From Acidobacteriaceae bacterium (GTDB lineage Bacteria > Acidobacteriota > Terriglobia > Terriglobales > Acidobacteriaceae): 6,490 nt of DNA. Positions 1 to 5,788 of this stretch are shown here, in pieces. The position numbers and the translations under genes were made by a program. The stretch is taken from assembly GCA_003139975.1 (NCBI GenBank), contig PLHN01000323.1, forward strand, positions 948 through 7,437, in the 5' to 3' direction. The notes under the pieces were generated by a model, which was not told the origin of the DNA, searched no databases, and saw nothing but the letters and a program-made list of their open reading frames with translations. How positions within the stretch are numbered: position 1 is the first letter of the stretch; the number at the start of each line of letters is the position of its first letter.

Positions 1-1135
1 TTTCCGCAGACTCGAGTTGATTGCCCTTCTTCAAAACAAAGTCCATCACGGGAGCAGTCATTTCCACCTGTTGGGCGCTCCTAGATGCAAAGCCTTGGGC
101 TGATTGGTTCTGGATGAGGCGCACTCCATCTTCGGCGTGCACTTTCTCAAGCACCTGATTGGCGCCAAAATAGAGCGTCGCCCGCCCCGCATCGCCCTGC
201 GCTGTGGACGCGCCGTTTGTTTCGAGGTGGACGCTACCGCTCAGAAATGCCGCTGTCAGCTGATTTCTCGTTCCTGTAAGCAGCAGTTCGGCGCGATCGG
301 AGCGAGCATGAGTCACCGACGCCGCGCGTACCCCGCCCTCAACGTCGCCTTCGGCGAGAATCCGTTCCACGGTATTGTCGTTGCGCAGAAAGAACGTGGC
401 GCGGTCGGATTGAAGCTGCTGATTGTGGCGGGTCAGGTGAACGGCGTCGAGAACGATCTCCGTCGGCCCCTTGGTGATGACCCCGTGCTCCGCCTTCAAG
501 TGGAATTGGTGCGGCTGGTGGACGTCCATTTCAACGGAGGAACGCAGGGTCATGGTGCCCGTTTTGGCAACGTAGTTAATGCCCACAGCCGAACCGCTTG
601 CCTCCGGGGTCTCGAACGTCACTTTCCCGGTAGTGAAACCATTCCCCGTATCTTTGTTGAAGGTGAGCCCGTCACTCTCTACATGAATCGGTTTCCCCGT
701 TTCGGTGGGAGGAGCCTGGTCGGCTTTATTTATGCCCTCGGGGTTGGCTTCGAGGTCAATCAGCACCCGCCCCTTGGCCGTGATCTCGCCGGACTTGGGA
801 TCGAACTCGAAATCGTCTCCGGCGATGCGGTCGAAGCGGCTTGAGTCCTTGCCGTAGACGACAATCTTGACGTTGTGCAGTTCGGCGCGCCCGCCTTCTT
901 TGAACTGAACGGCCTTGGATGCGCTGACGGTAAATTCCGTGCGTCCTTGCTCGGACTTGGAGATCGAAAAGCCTTCGGCAGTCTGCTGAATGTCGAGCCC
1001 GACTTTCGCCGGAACCTCATGTATGGCGCCCCTGACACGCCAGCGCGCATAGAAGTACATCCCCGCCACGATCGCGATCATGAGGATCGCAGCCGCAGCA
1101 AACCAGCGGCGGAGGCGGGTAACGGGGAGAGACAT
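1..1135 (-). CDS. lptC: LptC/OstA-like lipopolysaccharide export protein, 3' end outside window
   Basis: Open from an ATG at 1135 to the left edge: 378 codons without a stop, so the C-terminus is missing. Residues 1-10 are basic (RLRR), and residues 11-30 form one hydrophobic helix, suggesting a membrane anchor with the rest in the periplasm. Residues about 40-130 look like the LptC beta-jellyroll (GFSISKSEQG, then alternating short strands ending in VVYGKD). Residues about 150-340 continue with OstA/LptA-type strand repeats such as LQSDRATFFL, ILAEGDVEGG and LSGSVHLETN. In the known family LptC passes lipopolysaccharide from the LptBFG transporter to the LptA bridge. E. coli LptC has only 191 residues, so this looks like an LptC domain joined to LptA-like repeats. 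No strong ribosome binding site precedes the ATG. Family placement is fairly sure; the fused architecture is inferred. Confidence 0.82.
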   Translation of the reverse strand, partial: MSLPVTRLRRWFAAAAILMIAIVAGMYFYARWRVRGAIHEVPAKVGLDIQQTAEGFSISKSEQGRTEFTVSASKAVQFKEGGRAELHNVKIVVYGKDSSRFDRIAGDDFEFDPKSGEITAKGRVLIDLEANPEGINKADQAPPTETGKPIHVESDGLTFNKDTGNGFTTGKVTFETPEASGSAVGINYVAKTGTMTLRSSVEMDVHQPHQFHLKAEHGVITKGPTEIVLDAVHLTRHNQQLQSDRATFFLRNDNTVERILAEGDVEGGVRAASVTHARSDRAELLLTGTRNQLTAAFLSGSVHLETNGASTAQGDAGRATLYFGANQVLEKVHAEDGVRLIQNQSAQGFASRSAQQVEMTAPVMDFVLKKGNQLESAE

Positions 1136-1190
1136 GACTTCTTTAGTCTAAAGGAAAGTGAGCGAGGAGTTTGCGGGAGTGCGTACCCCG

Positions 1191-1296
1191 ATTGCAGAGG
1201 TCAGAGTCAGATTGCAGAGGTTTAACACGCGTGATGCAGCGGATACGAATCGTCGATCCTCACCTCTGCAATCTCACCTCGAACCTCTGACCTCAG
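1191..1296. repeat. nested direct and inverted repeats in the RDD-lptC spacer
   Basis: The 11-mer attgcagaggt occurs twice in direct orientation (1191-1201 and 1211-1221). The 13-mer agattgcagaggt (1209-1221) has a perfect inverted partner at 1262-1274, and gaggtcagag (1197-1206) has a perfect inverted partner at 1285-1294. The two pairs nest, so the segment could fold into a long interrupted hairpin with a 40-nt apical loop. The outer arm covers the stop codon of the RDD gene. There is no T-tract, so it is not a standard intrinsic terminator. It may be a dispersed intergenic repeat or a 3'-end stabilising structure. It fills most of the 157-bp spacer, and no gene was seen there. Confidence 0.8.
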
Positions 1297-1931
1297 TTCC
1301 TCCGCACCAGCGTTCCCGCGATCATGTCGTGCAAGCCCTGCTTGCGCTCGGTGAAGCCGACCATGATGTAGCCAATGCAAAGGGTCAACGAGGAAATCCA
1401 CTTGGCGAAGTGCCTTCCGGTGGCGTGCGCAAAGGAGAGGCGGTTGCCGCTGAGGTCGGTAACCTTCATCCCGAAGATCATTTTGCCAAGCGTGGCCTGG
1501 TAGGAAGAACTCAGCATGAGAGCTTCATAGAGCCAGGATGCGCCAATGGTGAGGATAGCCAGCACTCCGCCGCCGAAAATGAGCAGCGGCAAACCCGCCC
1601 CGTGTCGGAAGCCGTGCAGACCCAACCCACCCGCGGCAAGTCCGCCAATACCGAAAATCGCAGCCACAGGGTGCACGACAACGCGCACAAGAATTGCGTC
1701 AATGATGAACGCAACCACGCGAATCCAGAAGCCCCCATAGCGGATGCCGGCGGGAGCCACCGGGTAGGCAGCCGGCGCAGGATATCCGGCGGGGGTAACT
1801 GGCGCTCCCGGGGGAATCGCGCCGGGCGTGGGCGCTGCCGTCAGGACCAGCCCGGCGCCGCATCGTCCGCAAAACTGAGCGGTCGCGGCATTCGGCGCTC
1901 CGCACTTGTTGCAGTAAAGAGTTCCGTTCAT
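1293..1931 (-). CDS. zinc-ribbon and RDD-domain membrane protein of unknown function
   Basis: This 212-residue protein starts with a zinc ribbon: Cys7-x2-Cys10, ten residues, then Cys21-x2-Cys24. An Ala/Pro-rich linker (about 30-62) leads to an RDD domain (about 66-210). The domain shows Arg71 and Asp78 in its first hydrophobic helix (about 68-90), another hydrophobic helix near 115-140, Asp159 in GMKVTDLSG, and the closing motif KQGLHDMIAGT (197-207). RDD proteins are small membrane proteins, some proposed to be ion or solute transporters; the substrate here is unknown. The ribbon probably lies in the cytoplasm and binds zinc. A GTG nine bases upstream (1940) is also in frame, but it lies inside a good -10 element, so ATG at 1931 is preferred. 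The gene follows dnaN on the same strand after 161 bases and appears to have its own promoter. Confidence 0.9.
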   Translation of the reverse strand: MNGTLYCNKCGAPNAATAQFCGRCGAGLVLTAAPTPGAIPPGAPVTPAGYPAPAAYPVAPAGIRYGGFWIRVVAFIIDAILVRVVVHPVAAIFGIGGLAAGGLGLHGFRHGAGLPLLIFGGGVLAILTIGASWLYEALMLSSSYQATLGKMIFGMKVTDLSGNRLSFAHATGRHFAKWISSLTLCIGYIMVGFTERKQGLHDMIAGTLVRRN

Positions 1932-1938
1932 GGCGGGC

Positions 1939-1967
1939 ACTATAAGGGTTTTACAGAAAACTGTAAA
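1939..1967 (-). promoter_or_regulatory. predicted sigma70-type promoter of the RDD gene
   Basis: Read on the minus strand, TTTACA (1967-1962) is followed by exactly 17 bases and then TATAGT (1944-1939). These are near-consensus -35 and -10 boxes at the best spacing. Transcription would start around 1931-1933, at or just before the A of the ATG at 1931, predicting a leaderless mRNA. No Shine-Dalgarno sequence is seen at the ATG, which agrees with this. Confidence 0.6.
1950..1967. promoter_or_regulatory. 18-bp dyad, possible operator over the -35 box
   Basis: Perfect inverted repeat TTTACAG-AAAA-CTGTAAA with 7-bp arms and a 4-bp centre. It covers the -35 box and most of the spacer of the predicted promoter, where a dimeric repressor would block RNA polymerase. 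The regulator is unknown: none is encoded in the window. A simple hairpin in a dnaN read-through transcript is the alternative. Confidence 0.45.
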
Positions 1968-2037
1968 GGGGCGTTGCGCAGAGTTTGCTTAGCCCGACCA
2001 GCATCGTCGACGGCAGCCGCGCTGGCCAGATTCGGTG

Positions 2038-2086
2038 CAGGGATAGGGGATGTTTGGACTTCGCTCAACATGACAAGCGGCGAAGT
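2038..2086. repeat. probable dispersed intergenic repeat with stem-loop after dnaN
   Basis: The stretch ggacttcgctcaacatgac (2056-2074) resembles the 'ttcgctcaggatgac' type of intergenic repeat that I recall as common in several GC-rich phyla, including Acidobacteriota. It also holds a perfect 7-bp inverted repeat, acttcgc (2058-2064) with gcgaagt (2080-2086) and a 15-nt loop, starting 6 bases after the dnaN stop codon. There is no T-tract, so it would not be a classical terminator. Assignment to a repeat family is from memory only. Confidence 0.4.
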
Positions 2087-2092
2087 GCGACG

Positions 2093-3244
2093 TCAGATCC
2101 GCATCGGCATCACGATGTAGCGGTACTTGTAGTCTTCGCTTTCGGCAGGGCGGAGCTGGCCGGCGGATTGAGCGTCTTTTAGTTCGAGCTTGACCTCGCC
2201 GGAGCCCACGGCCTTGATGAAATCGAGGAGGTACTGGGCGTTAAAACCGATCGACATCGCATCACCGTTGTAAGCGACCTCGATGGAATCTTCGGACTCG
2301 CCAGTTTCGGTAGACGAGGCCGAGAGCTTCAACTCGTCTTTCTCGAGCCGCAGGCGCACGGCGCGTGAGCGCTCGTCGGCAAATTGCGCGACGCGGGAAA
2401 TTGCGCCGCCCAGCTCATCGCCCTGGACGAGGATCGACTTCGTGATTTCTTTGGGGAGAACCGCCTCGTAGTTCGGGAACTGCCCCGTGAGCTGACGCGA
2501 AGTGAGCAGGCGCGGGCCGACGCGGAAAAAGAGCGTGGATTCGTCTTTTGCGAAGTCGATGGTCTCAACGTCGGAGTCGAGGAGCGTCTTCAGTTCGTCC
2601 ATCGCCTTCTTGGGGATCAGGGTCTTCATCTCGCCGGAAACGCCCTCGAACTTTTCTCCCGAGCGCTCGATGTGCGCCAGGCGATGGCCGTCGGTGGCGA
2701 CCATGGTGATCGATTCCGGCTTAAGGACCATGAGAGCGCCGTTCAGCGTGTAGCGGGATTCTTCATTGGCGATGGCGAAGCCGGTCTTCGCGATCATCGA
2801 GCGCAACACGGCGGCTGGAATCTTGATGGCGCCGGCGGATGGGAACACCGGCAAGCCCGGGAAATTCGATTTCGCCATGCCGACCATCTTCGTATTCGAG
2901 CGTCCGCAGCGAATGCTGACCCAGTGGTTCTCCAGCAGGCGGATGGTAATGTCAGCGTCGGGGAGCAGCCTGACGTAGTCGTAAAGCTTGCGCGCGGGAA
3001 TTGTGCACGCGCCCTCTTTCTTCACCTTCGCCACGCACGACGTGCGCAGGCTGAGGTCGAGATCGGTCGCCGTCAGGGACAACTTATCGCCAGACGCTTC
3101 AAAAAGATAGTTGGAGAGAATTGGGATGGTGGTCTTGCGTTCGACCACGCCCTGCGTGGCCGTCAGTTCGCGCAGCAATTCAAACTTGCTGACAGTGATT
3201 TCCATCGTCGTAGTGGCAGCGGCGGGGGCGGCTTCTACCGGCAT
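2093..3244 (-). CDS. dnaN: DNA polymerase III beta subunit (sliding clamp)
   Basis: This protein forms the dimeric ring that tethers the replicative polymerase to DNA and recruits other replication and repair proteins. The frame is 383 residues, slightly longer than E. coli DnaN (366). Clear family motifs along the chain are KFELLRELTATQG near the start, TDLDLSL (60-66), ATDGHRLA (183-190), LTGQFPNYEAVLP (252-264), FNAQYLLDF (334-342) and the C-terminal YIVMPMRI, matching the VMPMR tail that lines the partner-binding pocket. The usual N-terminus aligns with Met14 (position 3205). The first 13 residues are an Ala/Thr/Pro-rich extension. The ATG at 3244 is kept because GGGAG lies nine bases before it, whereas Met14 has no visible ribosome binding site. 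The gene lies 141 bases after dnaA, in the classic dnaA-dnaN order. Confidence 0.97.
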   Translation of the reverse strand: MPVEAAPAAATTTMEITVSKFELLRELTATQGVVERKTTIPILSNYLFEASGDKLSLTATDLDLSLRTSCVAKVKKEGACTIPARKLYDYVRLLPDADITIRLLENHWVSIRCGRSNTKMVGMAKSNFPGLPVFPSAGAIKIPAAVLRSMIAKTGFAIANEESRYTLNGALMVLKPESITMVATDGHRLAHIERSGEKFEGVSGEMKTLIPKKAMDELKTLLDSDVETIDFAKDESTLFFRVGPRLLTSRQLTGQFPNYEAVLPKEITKSILVQGDELGGAISRVAQFADERSRAVRLRLEKDELKLSASSTETGESEDSIEVAYNGDAMSIGFNAQYLLDFIKAVGSGEVKLELKDAQSAGQLRPAESEDYKYRYIVMPMRI

Positions 3245-3253
3245 AGTTGGGGT

Positions 3254-3258
3254 CTCCC
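3254..3258 (-). promoter_or_regulatory. ribosome binding site supporting the upstream dnaN start
   Basis: GGGAG on the minus strand, nine bases before the ATG at 3244. It is the only Shine-Dalgarno-like sequence near either candidate start, so it favours the 13-residue-longer form of DnaN. Confidence 0.5.
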
Positions 3259-3337
3259 GACTCTAGTTCTGCTCTTTTCTTATATCAAATGCGAAAGCAA
3301 GAACACCAGTAGGAACCGGCGGAACAGGCCCAGAACG

Positions 3338-3369
3338 GGAAGACCGGGGCAGCCGCCCGGTGGCCTTCC
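3338..3369 (-). other. GC-rich stem-loop between dnaA and dnaN
   Basis: On the minus strand GGAAG pairs with CTTCC and ACCGGG with CCCGGT, leaving a 3-base bulge on one side and a loop of about 7 bases. It lies 17 bases after the dnaA stop. No run of T follows, so intrinsic termination is doubtful. An mRNA-processing or stability structure in a dnaA-dnaN transcript is equally possible. The rest of the 141-bp spacer holds an AT-rich -10-like patch (3279-3286) without a matching -35 box, so no dnaN promoter is called. Confidence 0.4.
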
Positions 3370-3385
3370 AGCCGCCGGCCGTTTT

Positions 3386-4768
3386 CTATGCGCTCAGTTG
3401 CTCGGTCAGTTTATTGAGCAGCCTGTTCAAATCCTTGTCGTTCTTTCGCACTTCCTCGATCTTTTCGACCGAGTGCAGAACAGTCGTGTGATGCTTGCCG
3501 CCGAACTGGCGGCCGATCTCGGGCAAGGAGGCTTCGGTCAGGTGCTTGGCCAGGTACATCGCGATCTGCCGCGGGTAGACGATGGAGCGTGAATTGTTCT
3601 TGGCCTTGATTTCCACCAACCGCAGTCCGAACTGTTCGGCGACCGCCTTCTGGATGGATTCGATCGTCACCTTCCGAGCCTGCGAATCGATGAAATTTTT
3701 CAAAACCTGTTGCGTGTAAGCAAGCGTGATTTCCGCGCCGATCAGCGAGGAGTGCGCGACCAGGCGGATCAAAGCGCCTTCAAGCTCGCGCACATTGGAA
3801 CGAATGTTCGAAGCGATGAACAACGCCACGTCCGTCGGGAGCGTGATGCGCTCCTGCTCGGCCTTTTTTTGCAGGATGGCGACTTTCGTTTCAAGATCGG
3901 GCGGCTGGATATCGGCAATCAGGCCCCACTCGAAGCGGCTGCGCAGGCGATCCTCGAATTCGGCCAGCTCTTTGGGCGGACGATCACTGGCAATCACGAT
4001 CTGCTTCATGGACTCGTGCAGCGCATTGAACGTGTGGAAGAACTCTTCCTGCGTGCGCTCCTTCTGCGCCAGGAACTGAATGTCGTCCACGAGCAGGACG
4101 TCGACCGTCCGGAACTTGTCGCGGAAGCCGATCATCTTGTCATAGCGCAGCGAGTTGATCATGTCGTTGGTGAACTTCTCGCTCGAGATGTAGCAGATGG
4201 CGGATTGGGGCGAGCGGCGTTTGATCTCGTGGCCGATGGCCTGCATCAGATGGGTCTTGCCCATGCCAACGCCGCCGTACAGAAACAGCGGGTTGTACGC
4301 CTTGGATGGCCGCTCGGCAACTGCCTGGCAGGCGGCGTGCGCAAACTGATTGCCGCTGCCGATCACGAAGGCATCGAACGTGTAGCGCGGGTTCAGTTGA
4401 GCGGCGCTGTCCCAGTCGAACCGGGCCTGCGAAGGGCTGGCGAACTGTGCGCTGGACCCCGCGGCCGAAAGACCGCCGTTATGACGGATGGGCGTCGCGG
4501 AGGGATCGTCCTCGGCCGTTACAAATTTCACGTCGTTATATCCGAGGTTGAGATTGTCGACGGCCTCCTGAATCAAATCGGCGTACTTGTCGCCCACTTG
4601 ACGAAACTCGGCGGTGGGAACGCGCACGAAAAGCACTCCGTTGCTGGTGTGACTGAAGCGAGTCGGCTTTAACCAGGTGTCGTAGGAATGGCGGTTGACT
4701 TTTTTTTCCAGCGCGTCGAGGATGCGCGCCCATGGATTCGGAATGATGGCGGAACTGGCTACTGACAT
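3386..4768 (-). CDS. dnaA: chromosomal replication initiator protein DnaA
   Basis: DnaA is the AAA+ ATPase that binds DnaA boxes, oligomerises and melts the origin. At 460 residues it has the usual length and all four domains. Domain I (about 10-80, with WARILDALEKKV and YDTWLKP) binds helicase and regulators, and a Ser/Ala-rich linker covers about 88-115. Domain III follows, with Walker A GGVGMGKT (165-172), Walker B LLVDDIQF (225-232), sensor I IASD (259-262), the arginine-finger segment LRSRFEWGL (Arg278) and sensor II NVRELEGA (Arg327). Domain IV (about 365-460) carries PRQIAMYL and the DnaA signature GGKHHTTV (423-430). In E. coli the signature reads GGRDHTTV, so a DNA-contacting Asp is His426 here. 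The ATG at 4768 gives the expected N-terminus; only a weak AGG precedes it. It sits first in the dnaA-dnaN pair, downstream of the origin candidate. Confidence 0.98.
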   Translation of the reverse strand: MSVASSAIIPNPWARILDALEKKVNRHSYDTWLKPTRFSHTSNGVLFVRVPTAEFRQVGDKYADLIQEAVDNLNLGYNDVKFVTAEDDPSATPIRHNGGLSAAGSSAQFASPSQARFDWDSAAQLNPRYTFDAFVIGSGNQFAHAACQAVAERPSKAYNPLFLYGGVGMGKTHLMQAIGHEIKRRSPQSAICYISSEKFTNDMINSLRYDKMIGFRDKFRTVDVLLVDDIQFLAQKERTQEEFFHTFNALHESMKQIVIASDRPPKELAEFEDRLRSRFEWGLIADIQPPDLETKVAILQKKAEQERITLPTDVALFIASNIRSNVRELEGALIRLVAHSSLIGAEITLAYTQQVLKNFIDSQARKVTIESIQKAVAEQFGLRLVEIKAKNNSRSIVYPRQIAMYLAKHLTEASLPEIGRQFGGKHHTTVLHSVEKIEEVRKNDKDLNRLLNKLTEQLSA

Positions 4769-4915
4769 TTTATCGAATACCTAAAATACTGGCGAAAACC
4801 GCCGGGAAAAAATCCTGTCTTGAATTATGAGTTCTTTCGTTTATTGCGGAACAACTATTTTAAAAATACGAGACGTCGGGTGAAATTTATTACGCGACGA
4901 ACGGCATACTAGCAT

Positions 4916-4943
4916 AAAAAAAATGGCCGCGTCGGTGTCGCGG
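4916..4943 (-). terminator. intrinsic-terminator-like hairpin between jag and dnaA
   Basis: Read on the minus strand: CCGCG, a 7-base loop, CGCGG, then CCA and eight T. The stem is pure G/C but only 5 bp long. It would end the yidC-jag transcript before dnaA and separate the two transcription units. Alternatively the A/T run is simply part of the origin's AT-rich element. Confidence 0.5.
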
Positions 4944-5077
4944 AACAAAAATATTTTTCGCGAACGGATTTTTGCATCGCGATTTCCGCGCGCTGTCAAG
5001 TGTCGAGAAACTAACTGCCGCGCAAAGTGTGCAACGCACTAACTCCGCGCGACACGATGGTCGAGTTTGTTGTGTCG
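4935..5077. repeat. cluster of GTGTCG hexamers in the origin candidate
   Basis: The hexamer occurs at 4935-4940, 5000-5005 and 5072-5077 on the plus strand and at 5050-5055 on the minus strand. The last two belong to a perfect 7-bp inverted repeat, gcgacac (5049-5055) with gtgtcgc (5072-5078). Four copies in 143 bp exceed chance expectation (well under one), though GC-rich hexamers are common in such genomes. They could be protein-binding sites in the origin. Confidence 0.35.
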
Positions 5078-5083
5078 CAATAC

Positions 5084-5092
5084 TGATGCACA
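5084..5092 (+). promoter_or_regulatory. degenerate DnaA-box-like site
   Basis: TGATGCACA differs at one position from the relaxed consensus TTWTNCACA, and at two from TTATCCACA. A weaker match on the minus strand (CGTTGCACA, 5028-5036) lies nearby. No perfect box exists in the region, so this is only a candidate. Confidence 0.25.
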
Positions 5093-5174
5093 ATAGCGCA
5101 GCTGGAATCGGCGAGACACGGCGTCTTGTGATCGTCGCACACGCGAGTCTCCGCATTACGCAGGCCGCGGAGCG

Positions 5175-5702
5175 CTAGACTCGCCGATCGGGTCTGGAAG
5201 ACTTGTAGTTTCCCGGGTAGACAACGACAGAGCGGTGCCCGCCTTCTCCATCGCTTTCGGTGCGCAAGTCTTTTTCCTCGCGCAGCGCCAGATGCACGAT
5301 GCGCCGCTCGCGGGACGACATCGGTCCAAAACGGTACGGCTCTCCGGTGCGGCGCACTTTCTCCGCCGCGGTGCGAGCCGACATTTGCAGTTCGTCAATC
5401 CGCAACGAGCGAAAATTCTTGCAGTCGAACCAGATTTTTTCGTGTTCGTTGCCCTGCAAATGCAGCACCTCAAGCGCCAGCAACTCAAACGAGCGCAGCA
5501 GTTCGCCGCCGCGTTCGAGCAGAAGAGAAGAGTCGGGCCCGGCAAATTCGACCAGGATTTCCGGATGCTCCCAGTCGCGATTCTGCGCGATCGGCGGATC
5601 GACGGTGATGCGGTACTTCAGCTTGAATCCGCCGTTGGTGATTACGGTTTGGAGGAATTCGCCAATCTGTTTAGCGGCGGCGACTTTGTCGGTAATTGGC
5701 AT
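5175..5702 (-). CDS. jag: Jag/KhpB-like RNA-binding protein with KH and R3H domains
   Basis: This 175-residue protein has the two RNA-binding modules of Jag (KhpB) but no N-terminal Jag domain. The KH-like part (about 48-85) runs through AGPDSSLLLERGGELLRSFE. The R3H part (about 115-163) includes FGPMSSRERRIVHLALREE with the defining Arg133-x3-His137, and ends in SVVVYPG. Jag-type proteins bind RNA and single-stranded nucleic acid and are nearly always encoded next to yidC, as here. The KH loop, usually GKRG, reads ERGG (63-66), so the first glycine of the GxxG RNA-gripping motif is a glutamate. A longer frame starts at 5933, but it runs over the 3' end of yidC in another frame. The ATG at 5702 has a good ribosome binding site and is preferred. 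The gene probably shares a transcript with yidC, 86 bases upstream. Confidence 0.9.
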   Translation of the reverse strand: MPITDKVAAAKQIGEFLQTVITNGGFKLKYRITVDPPIAQNRDWEHPEILVEFAGPDSSLLLERGGELLRSFELLALEVLHLQGNEHEKIWFDCKNFRSLRIDELQMSARTAAEKVRRTGEPYRFGPMSSRERRIVHLALREEKDLRTESDGEGGHRSVVVYPGNYKSSRPDRRV

Positions 5703-5710
5703 AAGTAAGT

Positions 5711-5715
5711 TCCCT
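5711..5715 (-). promoter_or_regulatory. ribosome binding site fixing the jag start
   Basis: AGGGA on the minus strand, eight bases before the ATG at 5702. It supports this start over the longer upstream frame. Confidence 0.65.
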
Positions 5716-5719
5716 GCTC

Positions 5720-5785
5720 TTGGCTCTTGGCCTTTAGCTGTTGCTTTTAACCCCAGGGCCCGCATAGCCACTAGCGAAGAGCCAA
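5720..5785. repeat. inverted repeat spanning the yidC-jag spacer
   Basis: ttggctctt (5720-5728) and aagagccaa (5777-5785) are perfect 9-bp inverted partners separated by 48 bases, occupying nearly all the spacer. The left side also contains a short tandem repeat of ctcttgg (5717-5723 and 5724-5730). In a yidC-jag mRNA this could form a hairpin ending just before the jag ribosome binding site. It may instead be a member of a dispersed intergenic repeat family. Confidence 0.6.
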
Positions 5786-5788
5786 AAG

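Larger units (their letters stand above)
4769..5174. other. gene-free region before dnaA, candidate replication origin (oriC)
   Basis: These 406 bases lie between the jag stop and the dnaA start and hold no credible gene. Position 4840-4980 is AT-rich compared with the flanks, including a 12-bp palindrome aaaaatattttt (4947-4958) and an A8 run (4916-4923), suitable for a duplex-unwinding element. The 9-mer gcggaacaa is repeated at 4846 and 4940, cgaacgg at 4898 and 4961, and the hexamer gtgtcg occurs four times. No consensus TTATCCACA box is present. The upstream-of-dnaA position is typical for bacterial origins, but in some bacteria the origin lies elsewhere. Confidence 0.45.

Noticed and set aside
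104..844. Long plus-strand open frame
   Set aside because: It lies antisense to the lptC-like gene, whose minus-strand protein has clear LptC/OstA character. The plus-strand protein shows no family resemblance.
1932..1940. GTG start for the RDD gene at 1940
   Set aside because: It lies inside the predicted -10 box, adds only three residues, and has no ribosome binding site.
1158..2120. Plus-strand frame of 320 residues
   Set aside because: It runs across two intergenic spacers and antisense to the RDD gene, with a composition typical of shadow translation (Arg/Ser/His-rich).
2384..3592. Plus-strand frame of 402 residues
   Set aside because: Antisense to dnaN and the end of dnaA; a by-product of GC-rich codon use.
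3710..4672. Plus-strand frame of 320 residues
   Set aside because: Antisense to dnaA, with no recognisable domain.
4793..4850. Possible dnaA promoter (TTGTTC and CATAAT on the minus strand)
   Set aside because: The spacing of 19 bp is too long, and no alternative pair was convincing.
4890..5156. 88-residue minus-strand frame in the origin candidate
   Set aside because: It contains the terminator-like hairpin and AT palindrome, has no ribosome binding site and shows Cys/Arg-rich random composition.
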